From: Epiperipatus broadwayi
Lineage: Eukaryota > Onychophora > Udeonychophora > Euonychophora > Peripatidae
DNA length: 64,000 nt
Assembly (NCBI GenBank): GCA_028023455.1
Contig: JAQFVV010001016.1
Coordinates: 66,808 to 130,807 of the forward strand
Reading direction: 5' to 3'
Shown here: piece after piece, positions 1 through 13,134 of the stretch
Numbering within the stretch: position 1 is the first letter of the stretch
How the letters are laid out: the number at the start of each line of letters is the position of its first letter
Program-made: the position numbers and the translations under genes
Notes under the pieces: model-generated
Seen by the model: the letters and a program-made list of their open reading frames with translations, nothing else
Told to the model about the DNA's origin: nothing
Database searches by the model: none

Positions 1-371
1 ACTTGTCTTGAATAACGGTCAAGCACTATTCACTTTCCCTTGATTATTCTTCTTGTACAATTTAAAAATTTTCAAATCAAAGTTTATATTTAAGTCAATT
101 AATGTAAAAACTTAATTGCGAATGTAAAAAATTATGAGAAATATATCTATGTTCAAAATCTTTCATGGAAGCAATAGCAGTCAATGTATTCACTTGTATT
201 GAATAGTAGTACAGTGCTATTCACTTTTTCTTATTATTTTTCTTGTCAAATTTAAAATTTTCAAAGCAAAGTGTATATTTAGATAAATTAATATAAAAAC
301 ATAATTATGAATGTAAAAAATTATGAGAAATATATTTATTTACATTAAAAATCTATTATGAAAGCATAAAA
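1..371. repeat. 191-bp tandem duplication
   Basis: Two imperfect direct copies of one AT-rich unit, beginning at about 1 and 192. Both start with ACTTGT.TTGAATA, share the AATGTAAAAAATTATGAGAAATAT block (about 122 and 310), and differ by scattered substitutions. The array may continue left of the window. No coding frame runs through it. Its nature beyond a tandem duplication is unknown. Confidence 0.75.
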
Positions 372-3300
372 CATTTTGGTTTGATTTCTGACTTTGACAG
401 TTAGAAATATATGGAGAACAATAACCCAAGTTAACAGTCAGTGCTTTGTGGCACTTTATAAGGAAAAAGAAGCAGGACTATATACAATTGACTGCAATCA
501 GAAATTGTTTTTTTTTGCAAAAAATACTTCCAATAGCAGATTTTTTTGGAATTAAAATTTAAATACCAATAAAGCTATAAATTTATAATAAAATAAGCAT
601 AAAATAGTGTAAATGTCACCAAAAATGGCTGATATATGGCCCAGATTTTTTTTGGTTTCCAGTTCAAAGTCCTGAAAAAAAAACATAGTCACCCTCAGAT
701 ACACTTTCACCAAAAAAGTCACCCCCAATGTCTAAAAATTTGGCCCACTCTGATCTATATGGTTTTTGCTTCCTCAGCTAGATTACAGCATAATAGTTAG
801 ATATATGAATACAAGTTTTAGGTTGGTGTTTGGACATTAGATAAAACCTGTATAGTAAAAAAATATATTCTTTAATGTTCTGGCACCATATTTTATTTAT
901 TATTAATTAAAATTTAAGTTTATAGTTCTCCATCACATTAATGGTAGTATATGGACAGGCATTGATGATAATCATCATGTTTTATTACCTCAGCATTATT
1001 TGATTTTTATATATATTCTGATGGATTAGCACTTGAGTCTATTCATCCAAATTATTGCATTTAATTACTGCCCTAAATTTGGCAGTGGCTAAATATGGTG
1101 GACCCATTTCAAATCTAGTCACAAGATTGACTTTATTTTTTTGAGTGTTGATTATTCATGATGCTGAATGATCATTATTGTTCCTTGTAATATTCAGTGA
1201 ACTTATAATTATTTCTTTGCTGATCTCTCATACTCATTATATTCATTATCATTACTTTGTTGGTGATATGCCAAGCTTCTATTATTTTACATTTTGCATT
1301 TTTCTTTTCTATACATGTGATGCTATCTGCAATATGTTCAAAAGTATGGACAATTTCACTGTTAAGATTTTCATAGTTGACATCTCCAAAGACTTAAATG
1401 TCAATTATAGTTTGCTTAGAAAAAATAAACTAATGGATTATAACAAAAATTAATATATTTAAATTAATTAATTATTTAATTTTATTTTCTACAATGTATG
1501 TTTTTTTTTCCATTTTAAACATGCAATTTATAAATGCAAAAAATATCTGGAGCTAAGTTCTTTTTAATATTAAAAAAGAAACGAAATATTTTAATTTATT
1601 ATGATACTTTGCTTTTTCTCTCTCTTCTTTTAAAAAAATTGTCACACAGGTCAAGATTTCCAGCATATTTTTGAGGTGCAAAAGAATATTGCAAAACTGT
1701 AAAACAGAAGATATGAGGAAATGTATTTAAACATCTTCACAGTGTCATTTTCTTCTAAATAGGCAGGCATCAGTTCTCCACAATTATGCACAACCTCACA
1801 TAATGGTGAAAAAAGAAGACTAGTGTACTAGTGAACACTTCATATCATTTTAATTGAGAAAATTAGCAGCATTCTGGTGAAATAAGAATTAGCAATCTAT
1901 ATAATAACAATTTAATTTTCTGGAACCTGATTGATGACCCTCAGTAATGAAATATAATTGTGTAACTCTCTTCAGCAATCCAGAGTCTTTTAGAATGAGG
2001 CTTCAAGTAACTTTTTCTTATCTAAAGTTTTTTTAAAGTACAGCTTATCTTTTTCTTTCTGCCAAACAACCAAAATCACTGATTTTAATTTTAAAATCTT
2101 ATTCATAGCAATACACATAAAAAGAAAATGTTGTCAGCTTGTTTTTTCTTATCTCTATTTTTTTCCTAATCAATTCCCGATAAATCTTTTAATTGATAAA
2201 ATAAACTATCTAATTAATATACACACACAAAAAAAAACTTTTTGCAAAAACTTTGATAAGAGAAAAACATTTTTTTCTTCTCTTTTACAAAAGAAAAAAA
2301 AAAATATGAACAATAATTTTAAAAAATTATCTGATTATTTTAACCCATTTTAATTAATTCCACTTTTACAAGATAATAAAAACTTAATTTTCTCCTATTT
2401 ATAACATTTAAATAGATAAAACAAATAAAATGCATACAATTAAAAAAAATTCTATCAGTGTATATTTTTAACTTTTATAAATAAAATATACATGTGTATG
2501 TAGAGTTTACAAACATTCACATTTGTCTATTTTAAGATGTTTATGTAGCTTCAATGCATTTAAACTTATAAATCTAACTGATATAAGCTTGTGGTATATG
2601 ATACAACTGTAATTTGTGTTACAACATTCATTTAGCTATTTTGGAATTAATAAAATAATTATTTACTTCAAAAATAGGACAATTTTAAAAATTCAAAGTG
2701 ACAATTTTAGTGTTCTATAACTATTTAAATTTAGCAATGAATAGATGTTTCTAAAGAATAAAAATTAAATTTTTAATGCAACAATCATTATTAATCTCAG
2801 AATGTATTACTTCATGAGCTGTCTAATAATTTGAACTTGTAAGTACTATATATAGTATTAAATGTTTTACATTCTGATTTCTAAATACGATGTAGTTCAT
2901 TAGATTCTATTTTTATGAGCTAGATGCATTTAAAATTATATGTATACAAATATTTCTACTTAAGCAAAATGTTGTGATAGTTAATATATGCTTCACTCCA
3001 AAATTCTATAAATAGCATATATATTTTCATAAAATTTTGGCAACAAAGTTTATTGTTTTTATCAACAAGAACATTCAGATATTTTAGAAAAAAGTTGGTT
3101 ATTTAATAATATTAATGTAAAGTGCACATTCAATAAGTAATAAAACTTTCAAAATTTACTATCAGATAATAAGTACTCATCAAATAAATAGTGATTGTTT
3201 TGTGAAAACCAAGTTATCATATTATCATTCTTTCATTGATATATCTAGGAATTCCTAAAATAGAAAATAGTAAATATGATTTTGCAACAATTCAATCTTT

Positions 3301-3830
3301 TATAATTGCGCATGATAATCTGTAGTTTTTTAAAAAAAAACTTATAGCCATCCACCTGTTTAATTAAACTTATTTTTGGATGATGAGTTTTGCTAATGTC
3401 TATATTAATTTTAAATCCTGATAGCTCTTTATTTACAAGTGTTAATTTTGATTTAAGATAAATTCTGTCCTTTAGTTAGATTTTGAATACTTTATATCAA
3501 ACAAAGTTCTTATATTCCAAATACTTGTATATTTTACAACAAATGATTTTGAAATTAAGATAATTACCAATATTAGTATCACTATTATTTGATTTACTAT
3601 TATATTAACACTACTAATTTTAAAATTAATTTACTACTTTAATAAATATTTCTTTAAACATTGAAAATTTTGTCATCTTGTGAATGATATATCACTTTCA
3701 ATATCTTTTTTTTTTTTTGAGGTTTTTTCACTTTCATGAAAGACTGATAATTCCTAAATAGGCAATCTTTAAAATATACTCACCTGCCAACTTAAAACAC
3801 CCTAAATCTTTTCCCAAATGACTCACTACT
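372..3830. other. AT-rich stretch, nothing recognised
   Basis: No gene, RNA or transposon is recognised. Open frames here, such as 1178-1453, start at non-ATG codons, have low-complexity composition rich in Phe, Tyr and Ile, and lack splice context, so they are not called. Poly-A, poly-T and short TA runs are common. Confidence 0.5.
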
Positions 3831-3912
3831 GAATATTTATGCAAGAATTATAAGTATAGATTCGCACTCTATTAAACTTGACTTCATATATTTTTCTAAG
3901 CATGAAAAATTT

Positions 3913-4015
3913 GGGTATATGAAAAAAAGATTGAAGTCAGAATTTCTTATATATATTATATATATATATGGGTATATGAAAAAAAGATTGAAGTCAGAAT
4001 TTCTTATATATATTG
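3913..4015. repeat. 57-bp tandem duplication
   Basis: Two nearly identical consecutive units starting GGGTATATGAAAAAAAGATT at 3913 and 3970, separated by a short (TA)n. The second copy runs straight into TGTACCAGACC at about 4015. The two copies look identical by eye, so the duplication is probably recent. Confidence 0.85.
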
Positions 4016-4331
4016 TACCAGACCATTCTCCCTGCGGAATTCTTTTCCTAATCTTGCACTGAGCATGAAGTGACCAAGATTCAACAGGTAAAGAAATGGA
4101 TATCAATTTAGCCGATTGTCTGTACTCGAGTATATTGGTACTTCCAGCTAAATTGATAGAGTGGATTGACAGGACTCTTCCAGTTAAAAACACCCTTTAG
4201 TTGATATCTTACCTGAATGCCCGATTATTTAGAACAATGGCAAGTACACACCTTTGAAAAATCTATTTACAAAATAGACTTTTGCACACCATTTCTAGAT
4301 AAGAATAAAAATGAATTTTTCCCCCTTCCAG

Positions 4332-4446
4332 AAAGATGTGCAATATCATATGTCCAGCGAAGCATGAGAATAAGATTCAACACCCCAATAGAGCAATATC
4401 CCTTTGTGGCTAGCTCAGTCACTCTACCTCTAGGGTCTTCAAATGG
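4332..4446 (+). CDS. candidate internal exon, function unknown
   Basis: This 115-nt segment is bounded by a strong acceptor (pyrimidine run TTTTTCCCCCTTCCAG ending at 4331) and a near-consensus donor (TGG|GTAAGT at 4447). Only one frame is open through it, entered with one base carried over. It encodes about 38 residues, including YVQRSMRIRFNTPIEQYPF, with a composition more protein-like than its surroundings. The frame is also open upstream to an ATG at 4217, directly after a stop. I do not recognise the family and found no partner exon nearby. It could be a real exon, a piece of an unrecognised transposon, or chance. Confidence 0.35.
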
Positions 4447-5439
4447 GTAAGTTAAATGATTATTACAGGTACGTGGTTGATAAGGAAAGAATACATTTTT
4501 ATCAATATAAATAATAATACGAAACCAAAACAAGTTTAATATTATGATTAAATATTTATTTAATCCCAAATACCCACCACCATTTCATACTAATGATGAT
4601 ATAATAAAAAGAATACTAAATAATGAATGATTACAAACTTATATATATATTTGATGCTTTTAGATAGATAAATACATATATATATATACAATTTAAATGA
4701 TTACGAAAATAGATAAACCCCTAAAGCTATTTACAATAAGATATTTCATAAAGAATGGAAGTGGTCTGAGCCCCTTTTACCCAGTAGAAATAAATTTTAC
4801 TTTGTATGATTTGATATACAGATATGAAATTTTCAGTCATACAGGCATACACTTTTACCGATGACTTTAAAACCTTTTTTTTTTTTTTTGATAAATTCCT
4901 ATACATGTATATACGTACAGCACAATTATACACTTATTACTATTTTAAATATAAAGTTATTAGAAGACTTGCTTACAGAAATCTATAATAGATCAATCCC
5001 TTCTTACATGCATTGTGAGGTGCAGCAGTGACAAAAAAAAATAACTTAAAAAGGATATACGGTTAAATACATTTTTTAGATATTCAACATGAGATATCGT
5101 ATTTACCGAATATTATAAGCGTATGTACGCATATATACACATGTATATTTATATATGATGAATTTCAGGAATAACAACAAGAGCAAAATGAATAGCAACA
5201 ACAACAACAAAAAAATCTCATTGCAATCTTTGTTGAAAATACTAGAATTTAAAATAGAAAAATTGACTCAAAAGATTTAAGTAAAAGCTTTATCATGTAT
5301 GCCTGTAATAACCATAAATTCAATATACATATGCGAGAGACTCTCTCTTTTTTTAAATGATTAATAATAATAACAAAAAATAATATATTTAATTGGAAAT
5401 ATCAAAGTTAATTATTTCAATATTAATAAAACAACTTAA

Positions 5440-5660
5440 AATAAACTTATGTCTGCATCTTTATTATTCTCCTCTGGGCTCTGAGTGGGCTTCATGTCAA
5501 CTGGCTGTTTAGTGAGGATTTCATTTATTTAGAAAGGCAGCGTTTGTCATCATCGTGGGAAGCTGGAACTGGCATGGTCACATCTTGGTGGCTTGGGACA
5601 GAGAAAAAGCGGTGCACCGGCTGGTTGTCTACCCCATGGTCATTTTACTGGACTCACTGG
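5440..5660. other. GC-raised island, possibly exonic
   Basis: A roughly 200-bp block clearly richer in G and C than the surroundings. On the minus strand a 39-codon frame (5644-5525) ends in TAA and is followed by AATAAA at 5465-5460, as in a 3'-terminal exon; it includes the run RFFSVPSHQDVTMPVPASHD. However, its upstream end is a stop codon with no usable acceptor. On the plus strand a frame of about 76 codons without an ATG also crosses the island. It may be a retrocopy or repeat fragment. No family is recognised. Confidence 0.3.
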
Positions 5661-6618
5661 TAGATTGCTTCATATTTTTCTCTGTTTGTATATGATAATA
5701 ATTTTTATCAAATGTTCATTTTCTATCTTGACTAGTTTATTAAATTCTTAAGAAATCAAGAGTTCTTAAAAGAACTATATAATGGATTTCTTAGAAAATG
5801 TCAGCAGCGGTCTAGTCCATAAATTTATCTCTAAGTTGCTAGATGATTGAAAATCTCTGGAGCCAAAGTAGTGAATGACTTGAATGCCAAAAAAAGAATG
5901 AAGCTCACCGCACTGACTAAACTATATCAATCCCACTAGCCCTCTGAGAAGTATGAATCATCCAATCCTTTCAATTTATCTTATCTTTTAGATTATAACA
6001 TTTCTTACAATATTTCTGATTAAATTCTACATTTTAAGTCTGATATAATGGTTTCCATCTTGAATATCTCAGACCACTTGCTTACAAAATCAATTCAAAA
6101 GAATTTTTAAAAAGATAACAGTATTATTATAGCATTATCAAACATTTTGCTTTTGATCAGATTTTTGCAAAAGCAATTAACATTCTTAGTTTACAGAATA
6201 AAATTAGTTTTTAAAAAAGTAATTAAAAAAAAATATAATAAAAAAATATATATACAAGTATGATGGAACAATTGCTTTAATTATTTACTTTATTAATATG
6301 TTCCAACATTTGATCCTTTTGTTTAATAAATTTGCTTTTCTCTATTTGAATTTTTCAGAAAAAATATATAAAATAACATATAATAAAATATACAAATATG
6401 AAAAATAAAAAAAATACATGAGTTTATTATATGTGTTCAATATTTGTGTGACCATTAAATGTTTGCTTTAGATTGGTGTGTGTGGGTATTCTAATTGCTC
6501 AGATCCAACTTCCATTATTAATATAGCGCATTTATAGATTTGTTGTGCCTAATATGTACAAATATATGTATCTGCTGTAATATTCTTTACAGCAGATTTT
6601 GTGCAAGGCCATTTGATA

Positions 6619-6680
6619 ATGCCTGGTACAATATATATATATATATATAATGCCTGGTACAATATATATATATATATATA
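6619..6680. repeat. tandem duplication of a TA-tailed unit
   Basis: The unit AATGCCTGGTACA followed by (TA)n occurs twice in succession (from about 6618 and 6649). Both copies end in TACA next to the TA run, a junction type that recurs elsewhere in the window. Confidence 0.75.
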
Positions 6681-6727
6681 AAGTCAGATGTCACATGACT
6701 TATATATAGCTTGCATTTACCAATATG

Positions 6728-7059
6728 TAAACTTAAAAGCATGCTATAAATCTAAATAAGCTTTTATTTTATTTTATTTTGTTTATTATGATAAATGCTA
6801 CTACAAGAGAAAGCATTCAAATCATCTTTATCTTAGATTGTCCCCATCCCCAGACCAGTTTCGACCTATGGGTTTTTGAATCTAGTGTCCCAACTCCTCA
6901 CTGAAGAGACCCATAGGTCGAAACCAGTCTGGGGATGGGGACCATCTAAGATAAAGATGATTTGAATGCCTTCTCTTGTAGTAGCATTTATCATAATAAA
7001 AAAATAAAATAAAAATAAAATAAAAGCTTGTTTAGAGTTATAGCATGCTCTTAAGTTTA
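6728..7059. mobile_element. foldback palindrome (non-autonomous inverted-repeat element)
   Basis: A long imperfect palindrome. The left arm (6728-6873) and right arm (6909-7059) are reverse complements over about 146-151 bp, with a 35-nt loop. The outer arms hold AAGCTTTTATTTTATTTT and its complement. The inner arms hold CCCCAGACCAGTTTCGACC and its complement. No protein is encoded. Partial relatives lie at 25375-25560, 37790-37930 and 40895-40960, so this is a dispersed family. Foldback or MITE class is the natural reading. No target duplication could be defined in the TA-rich flanks. Confidence 0.8.
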
Positions 7060-7846
7060 TATATATATTGTGGGTTCATCCATGCTAAAATATTTTAAAT
7101 ATTGGTATATCGACATTTCAACTTGGTCACATAAGTTATCCACTGGGTGATATATATATATATATAAAGATTAAAATATTGTTATGCAAATGCACGATGC
7201 TATTGTTGCAATCAATTCAGAAAGTTGATTGGAATTGTGAGAAGTTTATGGTAATTGGTCTCTCTACTGATTTAAATGACTGTATACAGGGAGATAAAAA
7301 ACAGCAAAAAAAGTATATTAAAATAAGTGGTTGGTATTTGTCAATCAATTTTTTGTTCTACAATACTACAATAAATACTCTTGTCAAGTGAATGCCTCAC
7401 TTGACAAACATAAAATTAAAATTGTCATAAAATTGTACTGGAAATGAATTCAAGAAATATCACACCACCTACAAACACAATTTCAGCAGTTTTACAAATT
7501 TCCATTCCAGATAATTTAAAAATTTGTAATATACATTTAATACTGATAGAAATTTAATTATATATATATATAATTTGTTTCAAAACTTTGTAAATGTAGA
7601 TCCTCTAATTTTCCCTCTCCCTGAAGTTTCTTTTCATGCTGGCCAGATTTTCAATATTCTGAGCTTATTAATTAACTTTTTAGCTTCTTAAACATTTGTC
7701 TTATGTGGCATATTGATAGATAATAACTCCACTTGAAACACAATTCATGTAACTGTTTTTCAAGTGTTTTAATATATATTACACTTAAATCTTTATACTT
7801 TTATATGTATGTATGTGTTTCTTTTAGGTGAACATTTATCACTGTC

Positions 7847-8186
7847 ATGTATTATTTGCGCCTAATAATTGTAATTTTGCTAATTTGTTTGCCAAAATTA
7901 TCTTCAGTCGAAAGAAATTCACGACAATTAAAAAATCTTGATTTAAATAGTCTTTCAAATCTTCCGATACTTAATTTACTTTCATTATGTGTAAACGTTG
8001 ATCCTGTTCTAGCAGTTAAATTAGGATGTCCTGTTTCCACTTCACCATCACCTCTCACAGTTCAACCACTGACAATTCCGACGATTCCAACAATTCCAAC
8101 ACCTGCACCTCCAATCAATTCTGTTCCACTTAAAGTCATTGATTTACTTATGAGCTTAATTTTTCAATCTTTGAAAAAACAATCAG
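7847..8186 (+). CDS. secreted Cys-rich, Tyr/Pro-rich protein, exon 1
   Basis: First coding exon of a two-exon gene, residues 1-113 plus one base. The ATG at 7847 opens a hydrophobic signal peptide (residues 1 to about 20, core LRLIIVILLICL, likely cut after LSS). A Leu-rich segment with Cys48 and Cys61 follows, then a Pro/Thr linker near residues 65-92 with repeats of TIPTIPT. The donor is CAG|GTAAAT at 8187, phase 1. A pyrimidine-rich acceptor, TTTCTTTTAG, lies about 20 bp upstream of the ATG, so a 5' non-coding exon is likely further upstream. The joined frame with 32277-32626 is 690 nt, exactly 230 codons with the stop. The family is not recognised; export and an extracellular structural or adhesive role are inferences. 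Confidence 0.75.
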
Positions 8187-11100
8187 GTAAATATTGTGTG
8201 ATGTGTATAAATATATATGTTTATGCAAAATTTTAGAATTTAGTAGATTATTGTGACACCATGTAAAACATTATATATATTCTTTAATCAAAATATTAAT
8301 GGTGTCTATAATTAAAGTACTTAAAATGTTATTTATGTAAGTAAAGTTTTAATCATGAATTTAGATGTGCAGTTTGATTTGAATTCAAAATCTTAGAAAC
8401 ATAAAACAATTCAAATTATTAAATTGAATGCTATAATGTTACTCATGTGGTAAAAGATAATATAGTGCTATAATTATACTTATTTGAGTGAAGATAATTT
8501 AATCAGAATTATTTCAGATAAAAATATTCTGTTTTAAAATGAAGCAGCAAACAAGCATTGAGATTTTACTAATTATTGGTGTCACTTTCTGAGTCCTTAC
8601 TTCACAGAATTAATAATTTCTAGCATAATTTTCTGCTCTGAAATCAATTAAGAAAATTGTCAGTCAATGTAAAAAATAGTTTAAAGGTTCAATTACTCAG
8701 TGATATTCAGACAAACTGGTGTATTCAGCTCAGAAAGTCACCATGTACTCAATTTGAATCAAAATAAAAGTCTTGTTATTTTTAGATTTATGTATTAGTC
8801 TCCACTAAACACAATATGATTGTTTAAATTTGAAGAACTGGAATTTCAGAAATTATATAAAAAATATTTTTGAAACATTCCTCAACAAAGAAACAGTAAA
8901 AAAAAAAAAACATTATTTCAAAAACAGTCAATTGCCAGTTATAAATTTTTTTGTTTTTCTCTTTAAGAGTAGGTAAATACTAATTTATTAATTAATATTT
9001 GGTTTGATTTTTTATTAATATTATGAAGATGTTAAGAATGAGACACAACATTTTATTTTATAAATATTCATTTATAATTTCAAAAATATTTAGCTTTGCC
9101 TATTTAAATCAGATTAGTATACAAATTTTATTCTCATTTTTTTCCAACAATATCAACAAATGAATGCTTAAAATTATCAAAAGCTGCAAAAAATAGGTGT
9201 TTCATTCCTTTCTACTTTTTGTGTTTAATGATATATGAGGGTTGTATATACTTTTCAGAGATGTTACTGTTCTTTATATTTTATATACACTAATCTATGA
9301 ATATTTAATATTTACATTCACAAAACTGACTTTTAAGTATTATTATGAGGTTGTTAAAATAAGATTTCATCCTTATCTTAAATAATCAGTTGTAACTTCA
9401 TAATTCCATATTTAAATCAAATTATAAGCAAAGTTTGCTCTATATTTTCCAATTTCTATGAATGATTGGTTAAAATTATTATAGCTGAAATAATAATTAG
9501 AATATTTGGTTATTTGATAGTCTTTGCATTTATTATGAATGATATTCATTGCAGATGAAGGACTAAATTAGTCCAATTTTTGTAGACAGAAGTTATCTTC
9601 TTATTACTACAGTCAATTTCATTACTTTATCCTACCATCCTATCCATTTTTTTTGTCTTTTATACTCTTTTGAGATCCAGTTTAAGACTCAAGATTTCAA
9701 TAATCAATTTTTCTAGTAATTCAGATTTCTACATGTAATACTTCAATTTAAACTTCCATAAATGAAAAACAAATAGCTATCACTGAAGTCACTGAGAGAA
9801 CTAAATGATATTAGTGATATTTATTTGTTATTTTATCCATTTTTTCAGTTTTTTAATTGTTCCATCATCCATCTTTTTTTAACAATGCATTAACACTTAG
9901 TTTTATTTTTTTAGCTTCACATTTTAATCTTTAAAATATTCTATGCAAAATTTCTTCAAATTTTGGGTTTGATAAATTAATTCTGCTATATCCTCTTCTC
10001 AGTGTTAATCTTATGATCATTATTACTGCAATCATATCACTGCATGTTGTAAAACATCTTTTAAATATCCCAATTCAAGGCAATTTTTTGTCAAGCTTTT
10101 TTTCCCAAGAAAAACAAAGGAATAAAGAACAATTTAAAATGCTTGACAATTTCCAAATATTGAACTGTTTTAATGAAATTCATTCTAGTTAGTATACACT
10201 TAAAATTTTAAATCAGTTAGAATTTGCAAAAATATTTCAAACTTTTACCTCGCTTGGATTTGAACATCTTATTATAATAGAAGCTATGTTAGCATCTATG
10301 CCATATATTGATGCAATTTTTGAAACTAATATCCATTATGTTTGAATACATATGTATAATCACTGTAAGTGGAAGTAGACAACAATTCATAAACTATCAG
10401 ATAATTTTTAATCTCTGTGCATAGTGGCATTGATGAAAATATTTTTAATTTAATTATAATAAAAATTCATTAAACTAAAGTGATAACAATCCTTAATTTT
10501 ACAACAACAACAAATATATATTAAAATATATTTTTTTCATAAGATTCTAAAATTGATAATGTGATCAAAATGGTGGTCATTGCTTAAAATTTTAAATTTG
10601 ATAGTTTCCACATACACACTAAAAAATTATTTAAGTTTTTGATTCACTTAAATAAGAAGTATAAAATCAAAAAGAAGAAAACAACAAACCCCTGAATATT
10701 ATTTTTCAGAAGCAATGAAAACCCACTCTCTGAATAGAATAAATGAAAAAGCTTTTTAACTCATAAAAAATATATGCAGTCAAAAAAAGATTAATTAAAA
10801 ATTATTATTAGCACTTAGATATTTTTTATTCAATATCACTACCAAGAACATATGAATAATTAAAGTTCTATCTGAAATCATGGTTATCTTAACTTCCCTA
10901 AAATGAAAATAATTGTTAATATGGAAATCTGGATTTGCAAAAGAAAAAGAAAAAATCTAAATGGATAAATTAACACTTGAGAAATCTAAAACAAGATAAA
11001 AAATACTAGAACCAGCAAGAATTTACAAGAAGAAGAAACATTCAACTAAAGAACAAATCCATAGTAAAATAAAGTATAAAATATGTAAACATTTACATTT

Positions 11101-12500
11101 ATAAATGTTATTTTAAAGGGAATAAACATTAAAAATATTGAATATTTTTAATAGTTTTGTTGAAATATTTTTTTATTTTTATTGGATTAAAATGATATGG
11201 AAACCTTCTCATTTTCCAAAAAAAAAAAAAAAACAAAGAAAAAAAAACCAGAAAGGAGGGTTTAAATTATTTTCTTTCTTTATTATATAGTATATTTTTT
11301 AGGATTAGATATTGTAAGGAAATAGCTCAATTAGATTAGACATTAATTAATTAAAAATAATAAGGAAATAATATTTATATATTATATAAAATTATATATG
11401 TGAAACAACGATAGGATTAATCAATAAGTGTATTAATTTTAGATTTGTCACAATATTATTATCTAATTTTTTTTATTTTAGTCAATTTTATTAACTAACT
11501 GTATAAAAGTAATAGTTTCTGAAATTATTTTTATATCTTTATTCTTTTATCTGTTTTGTGAATAACACACACACACACATCATATATGAAAAACAAAAAA
11601 GCAAGTTAAACTTGCCAACACTTGTATTTATGATCAAGAGATGGCGTTTTACCAAAAACACCATCAAAGCATGTTTGTTTACATAAATGTCAGAGTAAGT
11701 ATTCACTACCTCTTTCGTTAGTTCCACCTTCAGATCATGATTTCAAGCTGATTTTGCTATCATCAGTGAAGGACAGGAAAATGCCATCTGTTGATCACAC
11801 ACACACACACGCACACACATATATATATATGACTGTTTTCACTATAAATTTGTGACTGAGGGAACTTGTAGGTGATCCCAGTGAAATTATTTAATAATAA
11901 AATAAATTAAGCAAGTATATTTATTTGGATAGCAGCTTTATAGTCCTTGAAATCCCAAACCTAGTTCAGGTATAATGTTAGTGCAATACATGTGTGAGGA
12001 CATCGATGTAGTTTTTGGAAGAATAATTTGGATAGATCTAAGATCATAAAAATCACATTTTAATTCCACATACTTTATTTTATAAATTTGATAAATAATA
12101 TATTGATATTCTATTACCAGATAGACTGAGCATTGATAATACTCAGTATTAATACTATAATAATAGTTATTCTTTATTATTATAAATATTTTAGCATGTA
12201 AATATGTATGTGGAATTAAAATTTTAATGATAAATTTTATAATATGCCCCAAGTCTGGTATTGATTTAATGATGATTAGCCAAAATTTTATATTATGTTG
12301 CTTTTAAGTCCAGTATCAGAGATGGCTGTTGATTCTTGATTGATGTTATATTATAACTTATAATAACTTATAATGAATTTAAATGCTGATTCCTTGCTCA
12401 TTTTCTGAGTTCAGTAAAACAATGGTTTAGTATTGATGAATGCATTTGTGGTTGATAATTTTTAATCATTCTTGAAACTATCTCAATTTGAGTATTTTTT
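8187..12500. other. intron, 5' part, no features seen
   Basis: Continuation of the large intron after the donor at 8187. It is AT-rich with homopolymer runs and a (CA)n tract near 11569. No exon with matching phase and good splice sites, no RNA gene and no recognisable transposon protein was found. Confidence 0.5.
11796..11831. repeat. (CA)n-(TA)n microsatellite
   Basis: A CACACACACA run interrupted by G, passing into (TA)n. A plain compound dinucleotide repeat. Confidence 0.8.
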
Positions 12501-12517
12501 GCTATTTTTCCATTTTA

Positions 12518-12524
12518 TATCATT

Positions 12525-12562
<38 letters not shown>

Positions 12563-12566
12563 AATG

Positions 12567-12611
<45 letters not shown>
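12518..12611. repeat. palindromic (TA)n arrays
   Basis: Two long (TA)n runs. The first is flanked symmetrically by ATATCATTACA on the left and TGTAATGATAT on the right, so the whole of 12518-12570 is a perfect palindrome centred on the TA run. The second run follows at 12571-12611. Apparent open frames across these runs (poly Ile-Tyr) are artefacts of the repeat. Confidence 0.85.
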
Positions 12612-12614
<3 letters not shown>

Positions 12615-12808
12615 AATGAATTATTAAATGGTAACTCCATTATATTAATTAAGTTAAAATCACAATCAAGCTGTATTAAAGTGTAGAAATGTATCAGACC
12701 AGTCTGCAAGCTGAAGCTAAGTAATAGCAAATTTGTTCAAACTATTAAATTTAAATATGACTTGCTGATGATAAAATCTTAATTTGAATTGAGATGATAT
12801 ATATATAT

Positions 12809-13012
12809 ATAACTGAATATTTGTAAATACAGTAACTTAATAATTAAAAATATTTTATCCACTTAGGAGCGCTTTCGATTATCCCAGTAATCTGTTTCAA
12901 CTAAAGCTTTTAAATGCTAACTTTCCCACAATTCTGTGATCTTGAAAGTGCTCCTAAGTGGATAAAATATTTTTTAATTATTAAGTTACTGTATTTACAA
13001 ATATTCAGTTAT
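12809..13012. mobile_element. palindromic MITE-like element
   Basis: The left arm 12809-12876 and right arm 12944-13012 are near-perfect reverse complements of about 68 bp, starting ATAACTGAATATTTG and enclosing a 67-nt loop. There is no coding frame. Long terminal inverted repeats around a tiny core are typical of miniature inverted-repeat elements. It sits beside a (TA)n tract, so a TA or ATAT target duplication cannot be told from the microsatellite. The parent family is unknown. Confidence 0.75.
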
Positions 13013-13065
13013 ATAATTATGTATATTGTTTTTAAAAATACAGACATCGAATCATAATATTATAT

Positions 13066-13101
<36 letters not shown>

Positions 13102-13103
13102 TG

Positions 13104-13131
<28 letters not shown>

Positions 13132-13134
<3 letters not shown>

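Noticed and set aside
1178-1453. 91-codon frame near the left edge
   Set aside because: Non-ATG start, low-complexity hydrophobic composition, no splice or regulatory context.
12515-12730. Ile-Tyr-rich open frames over TA tracts, also at 15601-15942 and 38343-38564
   Set aside because: Direct translation of (TA)n microsatellite with no codon or splice support.
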